Shown one piece after another: positions 18,316 to 25,895 of a stretch of 64,000 nt of DNA; position 1 is the stretch's first letter, and every line of letters begins with the position of its first letter. Source of the DNA: JAIQFL01 sp035501495 (lineage in GTDB: Bacteria > Acidobacteriota > Terriglobia > Bryobacterales > Bryobacteraceae); the NCBI GenBank assembly GCA_035501495.1, contig DATJWB010000160.1:1-64000 (forward strand). Direction: 5' to 3'. The position numbers and the translations under genes are program-made. The notes below the pieces were generated by a model. That model made no database searches and was not told the origin of the DNA. It worked only from the letters and a program-made list of their open reading frames with translations.

Positions 18316-20304
18316 CTACCTCCTTTCAAAATCGGGCGAACCCAGCACCAGTGAAGCCACCAGGGCGGGCGAGGAATTCTTGCCCGCCAGCCCGGTGGCG
18401 ATTGCCTCCAGAGTCTGTTTCGAAGCGTCGTGCCCCAGAAGAGCCTTCGCGATCGAAGCGTTGTCCATACCTTGCCAGCGGGAAGCGTTGGCGAAGACGC
18501 CCGGAACTTCGCCCGCTGCAACCGCGGCGCCGAAATTCATACGCGCGATGACCGCGGTGGCGCCCAGCCAGGTCTCCGCCACATCCGGGTAACCCGTCGG
18601 CTCCATCTTCCCGTAGAGCGCCTGCCCCATGTCCGATATTTTCTGCACGGTGGGCCCCGCATCGGTCAACTCCGCTCCCATGGCGCGGATGGTGCTGGCA
18701 GCCACCTCCAGAGGCGACTTCACACGCGCCTCCCAGGCTCCTTCCGAAAGGAACTCGGGCGAGCGGAACATCGTCTCCATCACGGCGCGCAAATCGCCGT
18801 CGGTCTTCAGGAACGTCTGCGCCATGCGATCGACCAGCACCGGCGGCGGATTGTCCGCCACAAAATGGCGGGCGAGCCCCAGCGAGATGAACCTGGCGGT
18901 GGATGGGTGGTGGGCGAGAATGTCGATCACTTTCAAACCGTCTTCTTCCTGCCCGCCGGCTGGAATCTTGTGTCCGAGCACCGTCTTCTCGCCGAAGTCG
19001 TGCATGAAAGGCGCGAACACGAATTCCGGATCCTCCGGGTTTCGCACAGTCCAGCCGGTGAAGCACCGCGCTACCGCAATCACGTCGGCCTGCGTATAGC
19101 CGCCCTTCACGCCGAGGGTGTGCAGCTCCATGATTTCCCGGCCGTAGTTCTCATTCAGCCCGTGCGACAAGCGTTGCAGGCCGTTCGGAACGATCGAATT
19201 CGGCACGCCGTTGACATTTCCACGCCGCGGCGCAAAGGGACCTACGTTGAACGATTCGGGCGCCACGGACTCCCAATTGTCGAGGTAGTAGAGCATCGCG
19301 GGGTGGCGCGCCGTGGCCAACAGCAGGTCCTTGAAATGTCCCAGCACATGCGGCCGGATGGCGTCGCGCTCATAGCTTCCGATCAGAACATGGCCGAGAT
19401 TGTTCGCCATGGCGACGTTCTTGGTGGAATCCACGTTGAAGTGGTTGAACCAATAATCGACCAGCACTTCTTCGAGTTGCCGGTTGGAATACACCGCCCG
19501 ATAGACTCGAGCCTCCTTCAGGTCTTCGCTGACAGCCAACTGCGGCGTGCGCTTCATCTGGGCCTGGCGCCGGTACTCCGGAAAGAATACCTGGCTCTTC
19601 GGAGGCAGGACTGCCACAGCATCGATGCGCTGATCTGCATCGAGCTTTTGAATGGCCGCCATCACCCGGTCCTTCTCGCCCGAGCGCGCGTCCGCCAGAT
19701 CGTCCCCTCTCAGCATGTCCTGTAATTGCGGAAAGCGCTTGCGGGCTTCCTTTAGCCTTTCTTCCTGCAGGGCTTTGCGCGCTTTTTCGGCCTCGTCCCT
19801 GTACTTGGGCGTATATTCCATCACATTCGTGGGAAGAGCCGCCAGGACTTTGGCGCGTTGCTCGGGATCCATAGCGTCGAGCGCGGCGGTCCGCTCTTCC
19901 GCGGTTCCGTTCATCACTTTGGTCCGCAGGGACTGGGACAGCCTGTTGATGGTCGCAAATGGCGGCTCCATCGTGATCATCATCCCCATGTTTTGGTTTT
20001 GGGAATAGGCCGCGATGAGTTCGGGTACCGGCATCCGCAGACTCTCGAGAGGCTTCAGCCGCTGCTCGAGAACCGGGTTCTCGGCAATTTGATCCGGATG
20101 AAGCTGCAGCTCGATCCACCTGGCAACACCGATACGACGTACCTCCTCGACACCGCCCGGGCGAGGCCCGAACGTCAGTCGATTGAGGGCTTGGACGATC
20201 TGTCGGTCAGGACTGAGTTTCTGTTCGAAAGGATCGGCCGCCGGGCCGGTGCGAGGAAGGAACATCACCCCAAAGGCGATGGTGATGGAAAGTACGCGTT
20301 TCAT
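18316..20304 (-). CDS. DUF1800 protein (exported)
   Basis: 662 residues from the ATG at 20304, which opens a signal peptide (MKRVLSITIAFGVMFLPRTG); a GGAGG lies ten bases upstream. Starting at 20331 would add nine residues. DUF1800 features are HALNRLTFG-like (QALNRLTFGPRPGG), YWFNHFNVD, NENYGREIMELHTLGVKGGYTQ and DVIAVARCFTGWTV. The region at residues 140-260 is charged and partly helical, longer than in many relatives. It is co-transcribed with the DUF1501 gene, with four bases between them. The function of this paired system is undetermined. Confidence 0.88.
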   Translation of the reverse strand: MKRVLSITIAFGVMFLPRTGPAADPFEQKLSPDRQIVQALNRLTFGPRPGGVEEVRRIGVARWIELQLHPDQIAENPVLEQRLKPLESLRMPVPELIAAYSQNQNMGMMITMEPPFATINRLSQSLRTKVMNGTAEERTAALDAMDPEQRAKVLAALPTNVMEYTPKYRDEAEKARKALQEERLKEARKRFPQLQDMLRGDDLADARSGEKDRVMAAIQKLDADQRIDAVAVLPPKSQVFFPEYRRQAQMKRTPQLAVSEDLKEARVYRAVYSNRQLEEVLVDYWFNHFNVDSTKNVAMANNLGHVLIGSYERDAIRPHVLGHFKDLLLATARHPAMLYYLDNWESVAPESFNVGPFAPRRGNVNGVPNSIVPNGLQRLSHGLNENYGREIMELHTLGVKGGYTQADVIAVARCFTGWTVRNPEDPEFVFAPFMHDFGEKTVLGHKIPAGGQEEDGLKVIDILAHHPSTARFISLGLARHFVADNPPPVLVDRMAQTFLKTDGDLRAVMETMFRSPEFLSEGAWEARVKSPLEVAASTIRAMGAELTDAGPTVQKISDMGQALYGKMEPTGYPDVAETWLGATAVIARMNFGAAVAAGEVPGVFANASRWQGMDNASIAKALLGHDASKQTLEAIATGLAGKNSSPALVASLVLGSPDFERR

Positions 20305-20448
20305 CTCCCAGGTACCTCCGCGCAGGAGCAATTACTCTCCAGTATAGACGGGGAATCCTCGAAAAACGGTTAACGGGCTTTCCAGTATCCGGCGCACCGG
20401 ACCGAGAAACTGTGGTGTTTCGAGCAGGCCAAAAATGTCACGCGCGGC

Positions 20449-20682
20449 TCAGGCCAGCAGATTCACGGCTTCCCGCTCCATTTCATCGGCGGCTTTCGCC
20501 AGTTTCAGGCCGGCCTGGTAGGTGTTCTTTCCGGAGAGCAGCGACACGGCGGCATCGCTGAGTTGAGCCGTATCCCCACCCTGGGTGGAATTCTCTCCTT
20601 GGAACGCCAACTGTTTCCCGGCTTTATCGAATTGAGCTTGTGCCTGATTCAGGCCCTGCAGTGCAATCGAACAAATCTGCAT
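20449..20682 (-). CDS. small flagellar basal-body-rod-like protein
   Basis: 77 residues from the ATG at 20682, with an AAGG-type ribosome-binding site. The N-terminus (MQICSIALQGLNQAQAQFDK) and C-terminus (SLLSGKNTYQAGLKLAKAADEM) resemble the paired N- and C-terminal helices of flagellar rod proteins (FlgB/FlgC type) without the central domain. No other flagellar gene lies in the window. The role is unknown. A longer upstream open frame (to 20838) runs through the divergent gene and is rejected. Confidence 0.6.
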   Translation of the reverse strand: MQICSIALQGLNQAQAQFDKAGKQLAFQGENSTQGGDTAQLSDAAVSLLSGKNTYQAGLKLAKAADEMEREAVNLLA

Positions 20683-20694
20683 AGCCTTGCTTAT

Positions 20695-20715
20695 CGGCCG
20701 TGTCCGGCCGTTTTT
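20695..20715 (+). terminator. terminator-like hairpin in the divergent intergenic region
   Basis: CGGCCG, a four-base loop TGTC, CGGCCG and then TTTTT (20711-20715). The shape is that of an intrinsic terminator for rightward RNA, yet it lies about 25 bases upstream of the RraA-like start rather than after a gene. It could therefore be a leader attenuator. Confidence 0.4.
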
Positions 20716-20740
20716 GAGGGAAAACCGCGTTCGAGCTAAA

Positions 20741-21463
20741 ATGGGCCAGTCCATGGCAATCGATCTGAACCTGCTAGCGCAGTACGACACCCCGACTATC
20801 TGCAATGCCATCGAGCTTTTCAACATCCGGCCCCGCAACGAGGGCTACATGGATGGCCGCATCCGCGCCTGTTTCCCCGAAATGCCGCCCGTCGCCGGAT
20901 ACGCCGCCACCGCCACCATGCGCTGTGCGTTCCCACGCCGCGAGGGCGACGTTTACGGATCCCTGGACCAGCAGGTGGCCCGCTTCTCCGAATTCCCCGG
21001 CTCCCCGATCGTAGTCTTTCAGGACCTCGACGACCCGCCGGTGGCCGCTACCTTCGGCGAGATCATGTGCAGCACGTATCAGGCATTCGGTGCCGCCGGA
21101 CTGATTACCAGCGGCGCCGCGCGCGACCTCGACCAGGTCCGCCGCCTGGGCTTCTCCACCTTCAGCAACGGCGCCATCTGCTCGCACGGCTACAGCCACA
21201 TCGTCGATCTCCACCGCACGGTGCGCGTCGGCGGCCTGACGGTTCACCCCGGCGACCTGATCCACGCAGACGCCAACGGAATCGCCACCATACCGCTCGA
21301 AATCGCGGACGAGGTGCCCGCAGCGGCGGCGGAGCTGGCAGCCGCTGAAGCCAGAGTCCTCGACTACCTTCGCGCCGGCAAGCCGGAAGTCCAGCGCTTT
21401 AAAGAGGCTCGTGAGGCCATGATGAACGATTTTGCGGCCATTGCCCGCCGGGTCCGCAGGTGA
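20741..21463 (+). CDS. RraA/HMG-aldolase-like family protein
   Basis: 240 residues from the ATG at 20741; a second ATG at 20753 begins the conserved part (MAIDLNLLAQYDTPTICNAI). The RraA-like fold is indicated by DTPTICNAIEL near the N-terminus and FGAAGLITSGAARDLDQVRRLGFSTF, where the R-D pair corresponds to the metal/substrate motif. VHPGDLIHADANGIATIP is another family hallmark. Relatives include 4-hydroxy-4-methyl-2-oxoglutarate/oxaloacetate aldolases and the RNase E inhibitor RraA. The ARD motif favours the aldolase-like branch. It diverges from the small rod-like gene. Confidence 0.8.
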   Translation: MGQSMAIDLNLLAQYDTPTICNAIELFNIRPRNEGYMDGRIRACFPEMPPVAGYAATATMRCAFPRREGDVYGSLDQQVARFSEFPGSPIVVFQDLDDPPVAATFGEIMCSTYQAFGAAGLITSGAARDLDQVRRLGFSTFSNGAICSHGYSHIVDLHRTVRVGGLTVHPGDLIHADANGIATIPLEIADEVPAAAAELAAAEARVLDYLRAGKPEVQRFKEAREAMMNDFAAIARRVRR

Positions 21464-21572
21464 CCGGCTGCCGGCCGATCCCTCGGCACCACCCGGAGAT
21501 TTTTTCGTATACTCGTTCTTGCCCGGCGGCCCCGCCTGCACCGCGCCGCTGGCAGAAAGGATTCGATCCTGC

Positions 21573-21947
21573 ATGACACGACGGACGATTCTCTCCAGCG
21601 CCGTATTGACGATGGCGCTTCTGCAGTTTGCAGGCCCAGCCACTGCCGCCGACATCAGCGGCAAATGGATGGGCACGATGCAGACCCCCGACGGACAGAG
21701 CCTCGAAATTACCTTCAATTTCAAGATGAGCGGCGAGAAACTCACGGGCACCGTCGCCAGCAGTTACGGAGAGGGGGAGATCACCGAAGGCAGCGTGAAA
21801 GACGACGCCGTGGCATTCATCCTCATGGCCGGCGGAGGCCAATTCAAGATTACCTACAAAGGCAAGCTGGTGGGCGACGAACTGAAGTTCAACGTCACCC
21901 TCGGTGACATGGGCGACCGGGAGATGACCGCCAAGCGCGCCCAATGA
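21573..21947 (+). CDS. small exported beta-rich protein
   Basis: 124 residues with a signal peptide (MTRRTILSSAVLTMALLQFAGPATA). The mature part is a short beta-rich domain (DISGKWMGTMQTPDGQSLEI, FNFKMSGEKLTGTV). This pattern is widespread in exported Acidobacteria proteins and is probably lipocalin- or calycin-like. AAAGG precedes the ATG by about twelve bases. No specific function is assigned. Confidence 0.6.
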   Translation: MTRRTILSSAVLTMALLQFAGPATAADISGKWMGTMQTPDGQSLEITFNFKMSGEKLTGTVASSYGEGEITEGSVKDDAVAFILMAGGGQFKITYKGKLVGDELKFNVTLGDMGDREMTAKRAQ

Positions 21948-22058
21948 AGCCGCGGCCCTCAAGCCTGCCAGGAAGCGATTCCTCCTGGGATTGCTGGTTG
22001 GGGGGTTGCTGGTGCCGGGCTTTGTACACCGATATCTTCGAAGCCCGGTAAGCCGTTT

Positions 22059-22844
22059 ATGTCCGACGTCCCTCTGATCGATTTTCAGAACGTTACCATC
22101 CAGCGCGGCGACCGGATCGTGATTGACGGTGTGACCCTGACCATCGCGCAAGGCGAACACATCGCCATCCTGGGTCCGAACGGCTCGGGGAAATCGACAC
22201 TCATCAAGGTAATCTCACGCGAACTCTATCCCCGCCTCAAACCCGAACCGTGGTCGCTGCGCATTCTCGGCCGGGAACGCTGGCATCTGTTCGACCTGCG
22301 CAATCATCTCGGCATCGTCTCGAACGACTGGATGCAGATGTGCACGCGCGACTACTCCGGCTATGAAATCGTGCTCTCCGGCTTCTTCGGCAGCGTGGGC
22401 ATCTGGCCCAATCACGAGGTCACCGCAGGGATGGAAGAGAAGGCCCGCGAAGTCATGGAGCTTCTCGAGATCGCACACCTGGCGGCCCGCGACACCAACG
22501 AGATGTCCTCAGGCGAAGCGCGCCGCATCCTGATCGGCCGCGCGTTGGTACACGATCCTCAGGCGCTGGTGCTCGACGAGCCTACCTCCAGCCTCGATCT
22601 CCACGCCACCTGCGAGTTGCGCGAAATCCTCCGGAAACTGGCCGCCAACGGAATCAGCATCATCATGGTCACGCATCACCTGCCCGACATCATTCCGGAA
22701 ATCCGCCGCGTGGCGATGTTTCGGAATGGACGGGTCTATTGCGACGGCCCGAAAGAACAGGTGCTCGGTGCCGGCCCGCTAAGCGGCCTGTTCGGCATTC
22801 CCGTCGAAGTGCTGGAACGGTCCGGCTACTACCACGTGCTGTAG
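22059..22844 (+). CDS. ABC transporter ATP-binding protein
   Basis: 261 residues. Walker A is GPNGSGKST at 39-47, the signature region is the atypical MSSGEARRI (instead of LSGGQ), Walker B is ALVLDEPTSS, and the H-loop His sits in MVTHHLPD. It resembles the ModF/YnjD-like single ATPases (WSLRILGRERWHLFDLRNHLGIVS). No permease or binding protein is adjacent: the next gene is convergent and the previous one is an exported protein. The transported substrate is therefore unknown and it may not act in import. Confidence 0.82.
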   Translation: MSDVPLIDFQNVTIQRGDRIVIDGVTLTIAQGEHIAILGPNGSGKSTLIKVISRELYPRLKPEPWSLRILGRERWHLFDLRNHLGIVSNDWMQMCTRDYSGYEIVLSGFFGSVGIWPNHEVTAGMEEKAREVMELLEIAHLAARDTNEMSSGEARRILIGRALVHDPQALVLDEPTSSLDLHATCELREILRKLAANGISIIMVTHHLPDIIPEIRRVAMFRNGRVYCDGPKEQVLGAGPLSGLFGIPVEVLERSGYYHVL

Positions 22845-22867
22845 CGAGGCCGCCGGCTCGAGGTGGG

Positions 22868-23725
22868 CTATCTCTTCTCGTCCGTCGGCTTCGCGACGGG
22901 AGGTGGGGACGCCGGCCTCCAGAACTTGGGATCCACCGACACAATCTCCTCGGGCGGATTGCTCAACTCCGGCAGGAAGCGGCCGATGATGATGTTCGTC
23001 CCCAGAATGTTTTCGGCAAGCTTGCTCTGATAGGTCGCGTAGGATGATCCCAAGACCTCCTGCAGCGGCTTGATCTTATCCAGGTCGGCCAGGCTCTTGA
23101 GCAGGTTCGTGATGTAGAAGACCCCGGTAGCAGGCTGACCCGCGAGTGCCTGGCTGACGAACGAGGGGATTCCGGGATTGGCGCGCTCCTGCTCGCCCTT
23201 GACAAGCTGGAGTTGTCGCTCGTAGTCGAGAATCCTGCCCGGCCGGACCCGCACAATCGCCGTGCGGATGAAACGCGCGCTCCCCACCAGGTTGTTGTAA
23301 GCATCGGTGCTCATCGGCTCGTTCGCCGACAGGTCCCGCCGCCGGCGCCGCAGTTCCGAACGTTCGCTTTCCACCGTAGCGTCGAAATCGGCGCCCAGTT
23401 TGTGCATGCCGGCAGTTCCGAGGACTTTGGTCAGTGATCCCTCAAAAGCCTTGAGCCCTTCCTCCGCGCCTCCGTAATTGGCGCGCACGGAAGTGAAGTA
23501 CACGGTGTCGGGCTCACCGTACAGGACTCCATAGGCGAGCCAGGTGTCGCCCTTGTTCTTGCGATTGATCTCCGCTTCCCGTTTGTTGATGGCATCGAAT
23601 TCGACGCGCTTCCCCATTTTGACCTTGGCGATGAACACGTCCAGGTAGCCGTCCGGCATCTGCGCGGCTGCCGGGTACGCAAGTATCCCCGCCAGAAACA
23701 CCCCTGCGAACACATGTTTTCTCAT
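22868..23725 (-). CDS. exported protein of unknown function
   Basis: 285 residues from the ATG at 23725, preceded by GAGG eight bases upstream, with a signal peptide (MRKHVFAGVFLAGILAYPAAAQ). The mature protein has two related segments that look like a repeated NIPSNAP/antibiotic-monooxygenase-type ferredoxin-like fold (GYLDVFIAKVKMGKRVEFDA and IRTAIVRVRPGRILDYERQL, each a strand followed by a helix). This is inferred from pattern only. The C-terminus is Pro-rich. No catalytic residues are recognised. Confidence 0.6.
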   Translation of the reverse strand: MRKHVFAGVFLAGILAYPAAAQMPDGYLDVFIAKVKMGKRVEFDAINKREAEINRKNKGDTWLAYGVLYGEPDTVYFTSVRANYGGAEEGLKAFEGSLTKVLGTAGMHKLGADFDATVESERSELRRRRRDLSANEPMSTDAYNNLVGSARFIRTAIVRVRPGRILDYERQLQLVKGEQERANPGIPSFVSQALAGQPATGVFYITNLLKSLADLDKIKPLQEVLGSSYATYQSKLAENILGTNIIIGRFLPELSNPPEEIVSVDPKFWRPASPPPVAKPTDEKR

Positions 23726-23914
23726 TTGCAATACCTCGTGATGGTCTTGATCGGCTTCGATTGTTGACCGGATACTCCCCCGCTGGAGTCTCACCTGTTC
23801 CGGTTCAAGTCAGTATACGCCTGATCCTCCTTTTCCGGAATCCCTGATTTGGGCTCAATTTGCAGTGCCATCACGGCCCAGTACTCACAATTCCCGAATG
23901 GCTCACGGAGTGGA

Positions 23915-24175
23915 TCAATCCAGCAGATGCTGGTACTCGCCGGGGTCGAGTCCGAACCGCTCCATCTGTCTGGGCAGGTCGGGCCGAAGTGTCTCCGGTG
24001 TGTTTCTCACCCACGCCGCGATTACCGTCTCCACCCCCACGCGGTTCTTGCCATCCTCCTCGGCAAGCGCCTCTGCCGTCTGGCGCAATCGCGTCTCGGT
24101 GTCCTCGCGGACCGGCCGGGGCGTTTGGGCCAACACCTGGGCGAGTAGATCTTCGGCTGCGTCGTTCCAATTCAT
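23915..24175 (-). CDS. small PCP-reductase-domain-like protein
   Basis: 86 residues. The pattern W-x-x-x-A-x-x-x-L ... P-x-x-V-R-E-D ... A-E-x-x-x-x-V-x-V-E-T-V-I-x-A-W resembles the PCP_red domain (PF08369-like), a small helical domain from the C-terminus of light-independent protochlorophyllide reductase subunits that also occurs as stand-alone proteins in non-phototrophs. The ATG at 24175 overlaps the amidase stop (ATGA), so the two are translationally coupled. The role is unknown. Confidence 0.55.
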   Translation of the reverse strand: MNWNDAAEDLLAQVLAQTPRPVREDTETRLRQTAEALAEEDGKNRVGVETVIAAWVRNTPETLRPDLPRQMERFGLDPGEYQHLLD

Positions 24176-25746
24176 CGGTCGGCCGCTTCGCCGGTCTGCC
24201 CGGCCGCAGTCCTGGACAGCACCGGCACCTTGGTATCCGGCTGCAGAGGCGGATGCATGCGATGATGCCAGTCAGTGGCCTGCTCATACGCATACGCCAG
24301 CGCGAGCACCTGGATCTCCCCCAGGTTCGGCCCGCTGATCTGGAGTCCGACCGGAAGCCCCGACTTGGAAAGGCCGCACGGCACCGTGATCGTGGGGAGC
24401 CCGTAATCGTCCAGCGACCGTGTGTTCCCGGGCTTGGGATTGCGCGCCCTGGCGTTCGCGGCGCGCCCCAATTCGTCTTCAATGCTCCACGGCAACTCGC
24501 GGATGGTCGGCGTGATCAGCAGGTCCACGTCCTGCTTCCGGAAGATCTCGTCATTTACGGTGCGCCGCAACAGCCGGAGCGCCCGCCATTCGCGGATGTA
24601 GTCCACCGCGCGGCCGCTAAAGCCTCCCCCACCACCTCCGCCGCCGCGTCCGCCCGCTCCGCCGCCACCGCCCTCCGCCGCGGCAATCTCCGACCGTACG
24701 AACCCGCTTCCCAAAGCCTCGCGATACACGCCTCCTTCGCTGCCGGCGCCCGTGCCCAGCACCGAAGGGATCTCCACTTCCTTCGAACCCCTCGTCATCT
24801 TGTTGAGCAGCGCCGTCGCATCCTCCAACGCGTGCGCCACGTCCTCATCGAGCGCATCGTAAAACGGCGCCGGAATCCCGATCCGGAATTGCGAGACCGG
24901 CGCGCCAATTCCGCTCCAATAATCCGGCACCGGATAGTCGATGCTTTGCAAGTCCAGCCGGTCGTATCCCGCGATCGCCTGCAGCACCATCGCGGCATCC
25001 GCCACTGTCCGCGCAATCGGTCCGCAATGATCCAGCGACCACGTCAACGGTACGATGCCGCGGATGCTCACGCGCCCGTAGGTCGGCTTGAACCCCACCA
25101 CTCCACACATCGCCGACGGCGTACGGATCGATCCACCCGTATCGGTACCGAGCGCGGCGTAGCAGTTTTCCATGGCGACCGCCGCGGCCGAACCACCCGA
25201 CGACCCGCCGGCAATCAACTCCAGATTCCACGGATTGCGCACCGGCCCGAAGTAACTCACCGCCGACGTCGCGCCCGCCGCGAAGATGTGCATGTTGCAT
25301 TTGCCGATCAGCACCCCGCCCGCCGCCTTGAGCCGCGTCACCACCTCGGCGTCTTCGGCGGGAATGTTCCCCGCCAGCGTTCTGCTGCCCGCGGTGGTGC
25401 GGACTCCGGCGGTATCGATGTTGTCCTTCAGGCCGATCGGAATCCCATGCAGAGGGCCGCGGAAATGGCCGGCCGCCTGCTCCTTCTCGAGCGCCTTGGC
25501 CTGCGCCAGCGCGCTCTCGCGCATCACCGTGATCCAGGCATTGATCTTGGGGTTATAGGTTTGGATGCGGGCCAGGCAAGCTTCCGTCAACTCCACTGGA
25601 GACACCTTCCGCGCCCGGATGCGGCTGGATGCTTCCTGTAAGGTCATCGCAGAAAGGTCAGTCGAGCCTTCGAAGCCAGACAGCCTGGCGCCGGCCACTG
25701 CACCCAGACCCACTGCCAGAAACTCCCGCCGGGAGGAGGAGAGCAT
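24172..25746 (-). CDS. amidase signature family hydrolase, Tat-type signal
   Basis: 524 residues. The N-terminus (SSSRREFLAVGLGAVAGARL) is a twin-arginine-like signal. The amidase signature is intact: the catalytic Lys in GIPIGLKDNID, the signature GGSSGGSAAAVA and TDTGGSIRTPS with the Ser pair. These enzymes hydrolyse amides through a Ser-cisSer-Lys triad. A Gly-rich stretch of about 25 residues (around 365-390, coded near 24610-24680) is inserted before the C-terminal third and is probably a flexible loop. The frame remains open through it. Confidence 0.87.
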   Translation of the reverse strand: MLSSSRREFLAVGLGAVAGARLSGFEGSTDLSAMTLQEASSRIRARKVSPVELTEACLARIQTYNPKINAWITVMRESALAQAKALEKEQAAGHFRGPLHGIPIGLKDNIDTAGVRTTAGSRTLAGNIPAEDAEVVTRLKAAGGVLIGKCNMHIFAAGATSAVSYFGPVRNPWNLELIAGGSSGGSAAAVAMENCYAALGTDTGGSIRTPSAMCGVVGFKPTYGRVSIRGIVPLTWSLDHCGPIARTVADAAMVLQAIAGYDRLDLQSIDYPVPDYWSGIGAPVSQFRIGIPAPFYDALDEDVAHALEDATALLNKMTRGSKEVEIPSVLGTGAGSEGGVYREALGSGFVRSEIAAAEGGGGGAGGRGGGGGGGGFSGRAVDYIREWRALRLLRRTVNDEIFRKQDVDLLITPTIRELPWSIEDELGRAANARARNPKPGNTRSLDDYGLPTITVPCGLSKSGLPVGLQISGPNLGEIQVLALAYAYEQATDWHHRMHPPLQPDTKVPVLSRTAAGQTGEAADR

Positions 25747-25895
25747 GAATCCTTGTACCGCGCGCCAAAGCTGCTTGTCAAATGTTGCGGTTGCTCAGGG
25801 TTTGTCGCGGCGCGGGGCACTCGTGCCTGTACCCATGAGCCTGGCCGGCCCACGGAAATTCATGAAAACCCGCTCGCCGCGCGACGTGGCTCGGC

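Noticed and set aside
24600..24690. Gly-rich run in the amidase considered as frameshift or assembly error
   Set aside because: The frame stays open and family motifs on both sides are in the same frame, so it is treated as an in-frame low-complexity insertion.
23860..25641. 593-codon plus-strand open frame opposite the amidase
   Set aside because: Antisense shadow; the minus strand has an intact amidase signature.
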